NCBI GenBank assembly: GCA_018257865.1
Contig: JAEUBA010000070.1
Location: 62,001 to 126,000 of the forward strand
Source of the DNA: Stereocaulon alpinum
Lineage: Eukaryota; Ascomycota; Lecanoromycetes; Lecanorales; Stereocaulaceae
Reading direction: 5' to 3'
Length of the DNA stretch: 64,000 bases
The translations under genes were made by a program, and so were the position numbers. This document shows, piece by piece, positions 45,659 to 58,489 of the stretch (position 1 is its first letter; each line of letters opens with the position of its first letter). The notes below the pieces were generated by a model. It was not told the origin of the DNA, searched no databases, and saw only the letters and a program-made list of their open reading frames with translations.

Positions 45659-48600
45659 TTACATATTCGCCAATTCAGCATCAATCTGCTGATCCAAAAA
45701 CGTCTTCTTCTCTCCCGTCAACTCCGTCTGCAAGCGCTGCTCCACCAGCGCACGTACTTGCTTCTTCGTTACATTATCCAAATCAACCTCCATGAGACAG
45801 CTGCGAATGGCTTCGATGATCGCGTTGTCATCTGGTCCGTTGTAGGGGGTACGGAAGTCAACAGTGCTGACAGGGCGACTGGCGTAACCGAGCGGGCTTC
45901 GGCTTTGTCGTAAAGGTGGCGATTGCATAGCAATAAGGTTGTCTGTGCTTGGCATATTGCTCATTCGCTGGTATGGATGATCCACATAATGCTCACTCAT
46001 GCCGGCCACAGACTGCAGTCTTGAGTGTGGACGTGAATACTGTGGTTGGTCCTTGTATGGTGCGAATGTTGTCGTGGGTTGCCTAGCTGGATGACCGAAA
46101 GCAGCAGGAGATTGGGGTGGCATGTACGCGGGTGGCCCACCATGGAAGCCTGTAAGGATTGTGGAAGCCGGCTTGGCAGAGGAATAGACTGAATGTATGT
46201 CGTCCATCTCGTAGCCACCGTTTCCGTATTCGTCTTGATAAGACTTCTCCATGTTGCCAGCCATGCCACGACGGCCTGGCAGGTTGTTCGCAGCAGCGTA
46301 GTCATCCCATCTCTGTAGTGGGACACTCCGAGGATCAAAGCCCTCATCTTCATTAGCCACAATTTGGTTGCCTCTTGTCTCTCCAATAACGATCCTGGTG
46401 TTACCCCATGTGAAGTTGTCCTGGTTCCAGAATGAGTAGATTGGGAGGATGAAGGAATATATTGGGAATGCAAGTAGATAAATTATCATCCACCCGATAT
46501 GTTGCCACTGCCGCTTTAGGATGAATATGATAGCTTGAAGGCCGTACACAGCTGCAATCAAAATTATCGAGATCAGTGGGAACTGGCCGGAATGTGTCGC
46601 TACGCGGTAGATGAGATATCCTAGGTATCCACAGGTGGCAGGGAGAATGATGGTTCCGAAAAGATCGATGAAGACGACAAAACGCATGCTGAAGCAGCAG
46701 AAGCCACAGAGATCCTTCAGCCAGACTAATTCAGCCAGATTGTGGATTGTAGAATTGATCCAGCGTCGTCTTTGCGAGAGTAAGACACCCCATGTGTCTG
46801 GCGCAGCTGTGCTAGCGAACGCATCGGGTACAAATTTATAGGACATCGATGGGAAGTGTTTCGTCATGAGGGTTGTGAGGTAACGATCTTCACCCAGGGA
46901 GAAGAGATTCTTCTTGTGTAAAGTATCTACATTGCAGGTGTTGTAATCGTTGATGACCTTGTCGGAGATGATCAAGGGCCGACCTTTGTCGACCGTTCGA
47001 AGTCGATACATACAGAAGCTAGAATCGCGTCAAAACATTGCTTAGCTATCAAAGCTCGAGAATGGACTTACCATCCAGGCAAGCATGTGACCGAGCCAAA
47101 AAGAGACTCGAATGCCTTTGCCAAATGATGTGATATGTAGTATTCGTAGACTTGAATCATTGTCCACCAACTCCGCTCTTCATTTTCCAAGCTTGTCTCG
47201 CCACAGATGCCGGCGATTTTTGCATCATTAGCACAGCTTGCCACAAGTCGATTCAGTGAGTCTTCCTTGACACTTGTGTCGGCGTCAAGCATGAAGAGGT
47301 ACTCATAAAGCTCAGGATCCACACCAATGATATTGTTGATTTGGTGAAACATTTCCAACTCCAGCGGAGACATTGGCGAACGGTGATGAACGCGGTTGAG
47401 GAAGCTTAAGAGGAGAATTTGGGAGTCTCGTTTTCCACGGTTTCCTGGCTTTGCCTTGGTCTGCTCAGATTCCTTGCCCACCTTGACCACAACAATGTAT
47501 GGAACCACATTGCCTTCGTACTCATAGAGGCCTGAGTAAACTTTCCCGTAATTAAGCTGCTCGCTGCCTGTTCCGATGGCTTTGAAGGGCAGCGCTGGAG
47601 GATCAATCTTGGGGTCAACACCGAGAATATCGAGTACTATCTTAGGTGTTGGTCTGTCGTTACCGCCTCCAACGATCATACCATCACACATGACACAGAT
47701 AAGCTTCCTCTTGTTGTCATATTGGAGCGCTGTCAATGAATCAAGACTCTTTCGTAACTGGTCCTCACCTTCCGTATAGGCGGGCACTTGGCAAATAACA
47801 AATTTGTCTTGTGCTGCAGGTCTACGTTTCGAACCAAATTGGAGGGCGGACAAGAATTTGGTAAGAATGACAAGACAGATGATGATTGTGAAGGCGAGCA
47901 AGATGTAGTTGTTGACTTGGCATCTAGGAGTGTCCCTGAAGTCCGGCTTCCCTGCGTAAAAGGCGTTTTCCATGCAATTGAAAGTCTTCTGGTAGTCCGG
48001 ATTGTTATGTTTCCACAAGGCGGAGACATCGCTGCCAGCGTTTTGTTGGATGACATCTGCAACTTCCTGAGGGATGAAAGAGTACATTGCGACATTGCCA
48101 TACAATTGCTTGGTATAGAAGTAGTCCGTCAGATCGTAGATCTTGCCGTCCAAGATCACCCAGTTGCGTTGGCTATTAGAAGCTTGGGAGCTGACGTAAC
48201 CCTTGGTATACACGAGATCGCCCTTGTAGTATCCTTGAATCTTGGGAAGAAAGGTATCAGTATACCAGTTGATGTTGTGTAGTTTGGTCGTGGGGTTAGC
48301 TTGAAGTATGGGGCCAGAAGTGTGTACGGCGTTGGGATAAGTTACGGTGGTGTTGGCCTGCAATGATGCAGGCGTGGTATCGTTAAGGACCAGATACGAG
48401 CAGGCTGTTGAAAGAGGCGGTGGGAAATATTCATCGAGGTTCATGCCCGCGAAAGGCTGCATGGCCGCTTTGTCTGCAAGCGGTTGAATGTCCCCGTGGG
48501 TTATCTGCGCGAATTTGGTGATGTCGTAGACTTTTCCATGAATACTGACCCAGAAGTCGTTGTTACCCTGATGATAGCCGACCTCCTTGTTGTTCCAAGC

Positions 48601-51106
48601 CTTGTCGAAGTTGGGACACAGAAGCCTGCCAAATTCGACAATGTAGAAGATGACGGTTGCATTTAGCAGGAAGATGAGCAGGCACAGAATCACCTTTTCT
48701 CTCCAGGCAAATCTAACATCTGGTCGCTTCATGCGACCAACGTGACGTAGTGCGAACGAGGGTATCCAGAAAGTCAATGCCCAAACGAAAATAACCCACA
48801 TTCGACGAGACTTGGAGACCGGTTCAGTGGTGATGGAGTTCGGCTCAGCCAATTCCGGATCGAGGCCGTCGGTGAAGTCGCCAATCTTATCATCGTAGTA
48901 TGTAAATTGACCCCTCTTATCATCTCCCCTAGCACCAAGACCATAATCACCAGGCTTGGTGTTGATAGTCCGCGACATAGTTGGAGCAACGGACTTGGCG
49001 GCACCTTGGCCCATTGTTCCCATACTGGGCTGGCGTTGAAGTAGATTGTCACGGCTGCCATATTCCTCACCCATTGGAGGGAAGAATCCGCTTCCATTGG
49101 GATTTGGGGTGGTAGCGGAATAGCCAGTCTCCATTCCTCCGCTGCCCATCACATCGTAGGGAGATTGAGGGTACGCAGGTGTCTCAGAGGTCTTGAGGTC
49201 TAGCATGCTTTCTGCTTCCCACCAAGCTCCCTCACGAATCCAGACACGTTGATGTCCTATAACCACCTCCCCATTACTCCAACCACGTTCGAGGATCCAA
49301 CTTTCGACTCCATCACGACCTTCATGACAACCAAGTCGTGAGTATCGGGTGGTGAATTCGTCAATGTCAAAATCAGCAGTAAAGTCTAGACTTTTGTTGC
49401 GGTAATTTGCCCATTCCGGAAGTCTCCATGTTCGAAGCTGCTTCGAAACAGTCCCGGCAGACCAGGCAGAGGTAGTAGAAGCTAGAGTTCCAAGGCTTGC
49501 AAGTGGTTCATCTGTGGGGTGCAGAGCCAAATGGTACCAGACTCTACTACTGCCGAGCACAGCTGGAAGATCCATTCTGCTGTTCATAGCAGCTCTGATG
49601 CCTTGCCCTTCCACAGGGTACAAGATATTCTTGAGGAATCCACCGTCTTCTGCCTCTGCACCAACCTTTTCCAGGACCTCTTCTCGACGTTCCCGCTCCA
49701 GTGCCCGGTCTTTGGCGATTGGACCAGTAGTGACACCCATGTCCGCTGCAACATCCGAAACAGCATTCTGCATGTCTTTGACAATTGACGAACCTGGAGC
49801 AGGTACTTCGATGCCATCGTCTTTCATCTCGGCGTTGATGCCTAGGTTGTCATCGAAAATCCCACGAAGCGCAACTGCTTTACCAAGTTCTTGTCCTGGT
49901 ACTTCCACCACAGTGATATTTACCGTGTCAGCATTCTCCTCGTCCGTCCTCGGAGTTCGGGCGCCGACTCTGCCACTGCCACTTTCACTTGACTCGTCCC
50001 CATCTTTGATCTCTTGCAATTCTGCAGATATGGCGCTGTTGGCTTTCATCAAGACCCAGTCAACCAAAGCCTCATAGATCCCCGCAATCAGCACCTCACG
50101 CTCATCGGTGCTACATCTTTGCATAAGCACCTCTGGTTCAAGCCCAAGAAGGCCGCCCACGTCTTCGCATATCTCTTCTAGATCTTCTTGGTCGATAAGA
50201 AGACCGACAGTATCACCCAGTTTGAGGAGTCCAGCAAGAGTGGATATCAAGTTTCGGTGCGCTGATCCTTTGATACCAATCGCCTTCAATGAAGCCCGAA
50301 AGTCTTCGGCCGAAGCCGTGTCATCGGCTGCAGGCAGATAATGTGGCGGTTCATAGGTCTGCGATTTATTGAGCAACGAATATGCCGATGGGTGTCTCAA
50401 GCTGAGAAACTCTCTCTCTGCCGGCGTTGATGCTGATGTAAGGAGATAATAGAACACGTCGAACGCTCGATAGCCTGAATCTAGGGATATGTTGATTAAG
50501 CCTTTGGGAATGTCAATGCCCGATTGGGAGATTGCAAGAGAAGCAGCACTAATGGTTCCCGCAAGAGTGAGACTGAAAGTAGCAGCAAATGCAGAATGCC
50601 TCGGAGTTGTAGGGTTGTATGGCGTTACGCAGTTGGTAAAAGGTTTAAGGGCGGCAAGAGCTGTGTGTAGGGACGATGGTAGTGCGAGTGGAAGAGCAGA
50701 TATGAAGGGCGAGAGGAGGGACGGTGTTGAGTGATGCAATGACCTGTTGGAAGGGTTGATCAGCACACGCCCGATAGCCGTAAACGAGTATTTGGGAATC
50801 TTACCCCAGGACGATGCAGCCATCTTCAGCTCGCCGTCGAGCATGTTCCCATGCTTGGCGTGCGAGCTCGACATCGACGGTGCCCCCTTGCTGACCACCA
50901 ACGCCGGGATTAGCAGCCGTGAGCCAGGTATTGACGACTAAACTTGTACTCGCATCGAGGCGATAGGGCTGCGCAGAGGAATAGCTAGTATGTAATGCAT
51001 TTAGCAGCGTCGTTGTTGACACTTGGACCGATTGCCTGTCGACAGAACGGACACCGGTAGGCGTTGATGCTCCCGAATAAGTCGACATGCGGTTGGGGGT
51101 TGCCAT
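45659..51106 (-). CDS. csmB: Chitin synthase, class VII, with degenerate myosin-motor-like domain
   Basis: Exons 51106-50805, 50743-47072 and 47018-45659, giving 1777 aa. The first 650 residues are a reduced myosin-like head without a P-loop: where the class V neighbour has GESGSGKT, this protein reads VLGSLHHSTPS. Membrane segments follow, with a cytochrome-b5-like region (VSIHGKVYDITKFAQITHG). The chitin synthase catalytic domain has EDRYLTTL and QRRRW (1407-1411) and adds GlcNAc from UDP-GlcNAc to chitin at the plasma membrane. C-terminal membrane helices and a DEK-C-like domain (about the last 57 residues) end the protein. Some Aspergillus papers call this group class VI. It is head-to-head with the class V gene. 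Confidence 0.95.
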
Positions 51107-52402
51107 GGCGTCGAGCTCTCCAGATATTGTGCTTCAGAATTCTCCCCTACGAGGGGCTCCGTGTAATCACTGCCAGACCGGCCAATAGAGCAGCTTCTTG
51201 TATCAAGCTGTTCAGCGGATCGATACAGCCGGAGAACTTGGCATCTGTAATGGTCGTTCTTCAATTCGAGGAGATGTTGACGAGGCTGATTCGTAGGAGC
51301 AAGACGGAGAAGAACAGGCAATGTAGTGAAGGAAAGCGAGTGACTGTGTGCAAGATTGGAACGAATGTGGTCTCTTGGATGAAGATTAGCTAGACTGCAT
51401 CGTTTCTTCGCAGCAAAAGTGGTGTTAGACAAGCGTCGTCCGCGTGTGGATGTTGTCTACTGAAATTTCCTTAGGGCCAAACAACGAGCTAGGCCTATAG
51501 GCTCCGCCCCTGGCGCCACCCATACCCAGAATAGCAGCGATAATCCGTGATCCCAGACACTAGCGCTCGTATTTCATCTTTTCGACACATTTCATGAACT
51601 CATTATGGAGAACCTCGGGGTCAATGGAATGTCTATTGATGCCGGCCGACGCAAATGGCCATCATACTACATAATCATACCTGCAACTCGTCTCCATCCA
51701 AGATATTTCATTTGTTTTCCTAGAGATTTGTCGAATTGTTTACTTTATGCAGGGTCGGGGAGGAGATCTGCGCTACTATTTAGCGCCCGGCGTGTTGATT
51801 TCCCCAGCAATCTTGTACCGACTCGGGTTTGCTTGGCTGTGGGGGAATAAGGACCACGTAGACAGAACGCTGGATGGCGGTGTTGGATAAGAACAATTGA
51901 CGACTCACCACTAAACCCATGATACTCATATAGAATATTCAGTGGGGAAGTAGAATTTAATAGAGTGGATACCTTACGTTTCAGGGTGTGGCAAGAGGCA
52001 CCTCGTAAAAAAGATCGCGTACCCGGGGTGAGACTAAAGTCGGAATCTAAGCCTAGCAACATAGACCTTCACTCTTCATCCACGACCGGCAGTGCATCAG
52101 CTATCCAAAGCACTTCACGTCTTTTCAATTCACTGTACTGACCTTCGTTTGACTCCTTCTGTTCTGCTCCCACTGCGAGCGCCTTTCCCTTCGTTTGAGA
52201 CACATACGTTGCAGACGCCCCCTGCTAAAAGCCCCCCCAACGATTCCCCAACCCAATGCTACTTCTTCCATACTCAACATCCAGGTAGAATACTTCCACG
52301 ATTACAACGACTTAGTTACCCGAGTGGCTACGTTCATCGCCGGCCAGGGCCCCTGTTGCTGCTCCATTGTTTTGATTGAAGAGCCCCTGTTGAGCCGCCA
52401 TC
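51107..52402. promoter_or_regulatory. Shared divergent promoter region of the two chitin synthases
   Basis: 1296 bp separate the two start codons, and no other gene is visible. This head-to-head arrangement is the known one for csmA and csmB in Aspergillus, so shared regulation is plausible. No single operator stands out by eye. Confidence 0.7.
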
Positions 52403-55400
52403 ATGGCGCTACACTCGCTCAACGGAGCAACTCCATCGCACGCTCAAACGTCTTTACCTGCACTCCCTGCTCATTTACAATCAGATACGCATTTGACAGC
52501 GCATCTCGCCAGTCGGTATGGAATCCTGGTCCCCATCTTGGCATTTGTCCAACTGCTAAATCTATCTGAAGCTTCCATGTCTCTCTACCGGTATCACGAT
52601 TATCATCACAAGCCTTAATATCACTCAATACCTACACGTCGTCTGCGAAAGGCCCAGATGGCGGAAAAGCAGGTAGTGCTATGGGGGAGGCCGAGGATTT
52701 GGCTGGAAGGGCTTGGTCACGGCTAGGAGGTCGCGGAGAGAACCAGGCTGTGGTGTTTCTGTGAGTCGGGCATGATGTTGTCAAATCTACATCGGAGCAA
52801 CGCTGATTGAGATATGTCTTTAGCGGAGAATCTGGCTCTGGCAAGACCACCATACGCTCGCATCTGCTGTCGTCCATCCTCTCCTTCTCTTCAACGCCAC
52901 TATCTACAAAGCTGTCTCTAGCCGCCTTCGTCTTCGATACGCTCACCACAACAAAATCTCTCACAACACCCACGGCCTCGAAGGCAGGCCTTTTCTACGA
53001 ATTGCAATATGACGCTTCATCAACGATGAACCCTACCCTGATTGGAGGTAAACTGTTGGATCACCGATTAGAGCGAAGCAGAATAGCGTGTGTGCCAACG
53101 GGCGAGCGAAGCTTCCACGTACTATACTACCTGCTGGCTGGTACAAGCGCTGCAGAGAGAGCACACCTGGGATTGGACAATGCTGGTATTGTAGCTGACA
53201 GCGGAGTGTCTGCCGGCAATAGATTGTCTGGGAATGTTGGTCACAAGAGATGGCGATATCTGGGACATCCTACACAGCTCAAGGTCGGAATTAACGACGA
53301 AGAAGGTTTTCAGCATTTTAAGACGGCATTGCGAAAGCTCGAGTTTCCCAGGAGCGACATAGCTGAGATATGTCAGATACTTGCCAGTATTCTACACATT
53401 GGCCAGCTCGAGTTCACGACCAGTCAATCCACGATGCCTGCTGCTGATGACAGTGGCGGCTACTCCCACGAAGGTGGGGAAACTGTGACTACGGTAAAGA
53501 ACAGAGAGGTCTTGGGCATCGTTGCTGCTTTCCTTGGGCTGAGCACTCAAGACCTTGAGACGAGTCTTGGCTACAAGACAAAGACTATACATAGGGAACG
53601 CGTTACGGTCATGCTTGACCCGAAGGGCGCCCGCGAGAACGCAGATGAGCTAGCACGAACCCTCTATTCTCTCCTGGCGGCATATGTCATTGAGCAGATC
53701 AACCAGAGAACTTGCGCTGCAGAGGAGTCTGTTGCAAATACCATCTCCATTATCGACTTTCCGGGTTTCGCCCAATCGGCCTCAACAGGATCTGTCCTAG
53801 ATCAATTGCTCAACAATGCTGCGACAGAATCTCTATACAATTTTGCATTGCAGAGCTTCTTCGAACGTAAAGCTGATCTTATGGAAAGCGAAGAGGTCAA
53901 CGTCCCAGCGACCAGCTATTTCGACAACACGGATGCCGTCCGTGGTCTACTCAAGCATGGAAATGGGCTCCTGAGTATACTCAACGACCAGACTCGACGT
54001 GGTCGATCAGACTTGCAGTTCCTGGACAGTCTTCGAAAACGGTTTGAGAACAAGAACCCTGCAGTAACTGTGGGTAGCGCTACTGCCAAGATGCCTGGTA
54101 GCAATTTTGTCACCCACAATCCTGCCGCATCCTTCACTGTGAGACATTTCGCTGGGGAGGTGGATTACCCAATCAATGGACTTGTTGAGGACAACGGAGA
54201 AATAATTCCAGGGGACTTGATGAATCTAATTAATTCTACCAAGAGCGACTTCGTCCGCGAACTATTTGGACAAGAAGCACTCCATACTGTCATGCATCCC
54301 AACGAGAAAACCGCCATCATGCAGGCACAGGTTAGCTCAAAGCCCTCAAGAATGCCAAGCATGGCTAGAAGGAAAGGCGAGCGACCAGGCAGACTTGCTG
54401 CGCGGTCTACAAGTGCCACTCACTCGAGTGAAGACCTTGACACATCTACGGGAGACCTTCGCAAGCCAGCTGGGGAAGGACGAAAAGGCAATCTGCGCCT
54501 GGGCGGCGTCGACCAAGGCGCTTCTGGACAATTCCTCTCCTCGCTAGACAACATCACGAAGTCAATCTCTTCGCCAGATACCAATCCTTATTTTGTTTTC
54601 TGTTTAAAGCCAAATGACCGTCGGATTGCCAATCAATTCGACAGCAAGTGCGTCCGTACGCAGATACAGACATTTGGGATTGCTGAAATCAGCCAACGCT
54701 TACGCAACGCAGACTTTAGTCTGTTCTTGCCCTTTGGTGAATTTCTTGGCCTTGCCGAAGCGAATGACATTCTAGTAGGCAGTGAGAAAGAGAAAGCAGA
54801 GTCGGTGCTGAATGAGAAGCGATGGCCGGGTAACGAAGCCCGTGTGGGCAGCACCGGGGTTTTTCTCAGTGAGAGATGCTGGGCGACCATTGCAAAGTCC
54901 GGCGAGAAAATCTTCACTGGAGGGCGTTTCTTTGACACAGATGCCAGCGACGTTGGGGACGATGGATTAACCCCACTGGAAGGCAACAATTATGCAGATT
55001 CTCGAATTAATCTCATGGCACCACAACGCAACACGCAATCACCTGGAGCATTTATCTATGGAGACGAGACTAAACAAGGGGGCTACTTCAACGATCGAGC
55101 CATCGACGCCCGATCTGATGCTGGTGCCTCTGCTTTCAATTCTGGTGACATGTTCCGCAATTTAGAGACTAGAGAGCAGATGGCGGAGAAAGGCAACAAG
55201 AAGAAGATGGAGGAAGTCGACACAGTGCCCGTTTCCGGAGGCCGGAAGCGATGGCTAGCTATCGTCTACCTCCTCACGTTCTTCATACCGGATTTCCTCA
55301 TCAAATGGATTGGCCGAATGAAACGGAAGGACATTCGAATGGCATGGCGGGAGAAGTTGGCCATTAATCTCCTTATTTGGTTCGCCTGTGCCTTTGTCAC

Positions 55401-58199
55401 TTTCTTCATCGTCATTTTCCCTCGGCTTATCTGTCCAACGCAACACGTATACTCAGCGGCAGAGCTCTCGGGCCATGACGGCAAGAACGGCCACGACTCC
55501 TACGTTGCAATCAGAGGAGAGGTTTTTGACTTAGGTGCATTCATTCCCACCCATTATCCCTCCATAGTCAAACCGCAAGCGCTCCAGAAGTACGCAGGGA
55601 TCGACGCCACGGACCTTTTCCCAGTGCAAGTCTCGGCTCTTTGCAACGGTGTGACTGGCAACGTTGACCCCACTGTGCAACTCAGTTATGCCCCATCGAA
55701 CGTGTCAGGTTCAGCAGCCGTGATCAGCGCTACGGACCCAAACGCGAAGTATCACGATTTCAGATACTTCACCAACGATTCGCGACCAGACTGGTTTTGG
55801 GAACAGCAACAGTCACTTCGAGCTCAGTTCAAAAAGGGTGACGTTGGTTACACCCCGAAGTATGTCAGCCAGCTAGCAACTAAGAAGCAATACTCGATTG
55901 CCACACTCTACGGCAAAGTCTTTGACTTCACCGACTACGTCAAAGGTGGCCGTCGCCTACAAGCCCCTCCTGGCGAAACGGTTCCGTCTTCTGCTAATCC
56001 CGATTTCATGGACCCAGTAGTGGTAAACCTCTTCCAGATGGCCGCAGGAGGCGATGTGACCAAGAACTGGGAAGCCCTAAACATAGATCCAGCAGAGAAG
56101 AAACGTATGATGGTCTGCCTCGAGAACCTCTTCTTTGTAGGCGCTACCGATACAAGAAACTCGGCCAAATGCCTGTTCGCCCAATACATCCTTCTTGCCA
56201 TTTCCATTCTCATGGTCACGGTGATTGGCTTCAAGTTCTTTGCTGCATTGCAATTTGGAAAGAAAAATGTACCTGAGAATCTCGACAAATTTGTCATCTG
56301 CCAGGTACCTGCCTATACTGAAGACGAGGACTCTCTCCGGCGAGCCATTGATTCTGCAGCTAGGATGAAGTACGATGATAAACGCAAATTGCTGGTCATT
56401 GTCTGCGACGGTATGATTATCGGCCAAGGCAATGACAGACCTACCCCAAGAATCGTTCTAGACATTCTAGGTGTCAACGAAACGGTCGACCCGGAACCTC
56501 TAAGCTTCGAAAGCTTGGGAGAGGGTATGAAACAACATAATATGGGGAAGGTCTACTCTGGCCTTTATGAAGTCCAAGGTCACATCGTACCTTTCCTGGT
56601 AGTCGTCAAGATTGGGAAACCTTCAGAAGTCTCGAGGCCTGGTAACCGAGGCAAGCGCGACTCGCAATTGGTCATTATGCGATTCCTGAATCGTGTCCAC
56701 TATAATCACCCTATGAGTCCTTTGGAGCTAGAGATGCATCATCAGATACGGAACATCATCGGAGTCAATCCCACTTTCTACGAATTCATGCTCCAGATCG
56801 ATGCGGACACTGTGGTGGCTCCTGACTCTGCTTCGCGCATGGTAGCTGCGTTTCTGCACGATACGAGACTCATTGGGATTTGCGGAGAAACCGCCTTATC
56901 TAACGCTAAATCATCTTTCACCACTATGATTCAAGTGTACGAATACTACATATCGCATAACCTGACGAAAGCTTTCGAAAGCTTGTTCGGCTCCGTGACT
57001 TGTCTCCCAGGTTGTTTCACCATGTACCGTATCCGGGCTGCAGAAACAGGAAAACCTCTTTTCGTCAGTCGAGAGATTGTCGAAGCGTACTCGGAAATCC
57101 GAGTTGACACCCTCCACATGAAGAATCTTCTGCATTTGGGCGAGGATCGATATCTGACTACTCTGCTCCTCAAGCATCATCCAAAGTACAAGACCAAATA
57201 TACCTTCAACGCTCATGCATGGACTATTGCACCCGATACCTGGTCAGTCTTTATGTCACAACGCCGCCGATGGATCAATTCAACCGTGCACAACCTTGCG
57301 GAGCTCATTCCACTGCAACAGCTGTGCGGCTTCTGCTGTTTCAGCATGCGCTTCATTGTCTTCCTTGATCTGCTCAGTACTATAGTCCAGCCAGTGATAG
57401 TCGCGTACATTGTCTATTTACTTGTGTTGGTCAGCCTGAACTCAAACGTGGTGCCCTTGACAGCTTTTGTGCTTCTTGGTGCTATATATGGTCTCCAAGC
57501 CATTATCTTCATCTTACGCAGAAAATGGGAGATGATCGGGTGGATGATCATCTACATTATTGCCATCCCCATCTTCTCACTAGGTCTGCCACTCTATTCC
57601 TTCTGGCATATGGACGACTTCTCCTGGGGCAATACTCGAGTTGTAATGGGCGAAAAGGGCAAGCAAATAGTCATCTCAGACGAGGGCAAATTCGATCCTG
57701 CATCAATTCCGCACAAGAAGTGGGAAGAATATCAAGCCGAGCTTTGGGAAGCCCAGACCCAGCAAGACGATGCCAGATCAGAGATATCTGGCTTTTCCTA
57801 CGGCACCAAGTCCTATCATCCTGCGGCTTCCGACTATGGCCACCCACCATCGAGGCCTATGTCGCAGATGGAACTGCCAAGATATGGATCTCGCATGTCA
57901 CTCGCGCCTTCTGAGATCATGAAGAGAGGATACGATGATCATGTGGAAATGTCTGATTATTACGCTTTACCCAATGACGACGCGATCTTGGCTGAGATAA
58001 GGGAGATTCTGAAGACGGCGGATCTCATGTCCGTGACGAAGAAGAGCATCAAGATGGAATTGGAGAAGAGGTTTGGCTGCAATTTAGACCCTAAGAGGGC
58101 GTATATCGGTTCCGGTGAGTACTCTCGATCCCAACATTTTAAGTACCCAGTGCTGACAAAACAACAGCCACCGAAGCGATCTTGTCGGGACAACTGTAG
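52403..58199 (+). CDS. csmA: Chitin synthase, class V, with myosin-motor-like domain
   Basis: Exons 52403-52515, 52572-52760, 52824-58114 and 58168-58199, giving 1874 aa. The N-terminal 750-780 residues form a myosin-like head with an intact P-loop GESGSGKTT (102-110). Myosin landmarks such as FDNTDAVRGLLKHGNG and YFVFCLKPNDRR are present. A cytochrome-b5-like segment and membrane helices precede the catalytic domain with EDRYLTTLL and QRRRW (1580-1584). The C-terminus is a DEK-C domain ending SATEAILSGQL, supplied by a 32-nt last exon; without splicing the frame runs on to 58287 with non-family sequence. Such enzymes deliver chitin at hyphal tips and septa and are important for wall integrity and plant infection. 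Confidence 0.96.
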
Positions 58200-58489
58200 A
58201 TGTATAGGATTAGTTCTTGGACATTGTATGTATTTCGAGTTCTCCAAGGGGCAGCATTGGGTACGGAGCAGGTTACTTGGCATTTGATTGATGGTTAAGC
58301 ATTGAAGGATGAAAAGCGAATGGTCATACACTGGGCATTTAGGACGGTTGCTTAGGGATCTTGGCGTCTTCGGAATCTGTCCATAATGATATTCGTCATA
58401 GATTAATACTTGCAATCATAATTGCCTTTGCACATCCTCCTGTAAACAAACAAACAAACCTACTTCACTCAAACCACACATTCTCCCTC
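58200..58489. other. Intergenic
   Basis: 3' flank of the class V chitin synthase and short promoter of the next gene. Nothing else is seen. Confidence 0.45.

Noticed and set aside
58115..58287. Read-through C-terminal extension of the class V chitin synthase
   Set aside because: A 53-bp intron and a 32-nt exon restore the family end SATEAILSGQL; the read-through sequence is unlike the family.
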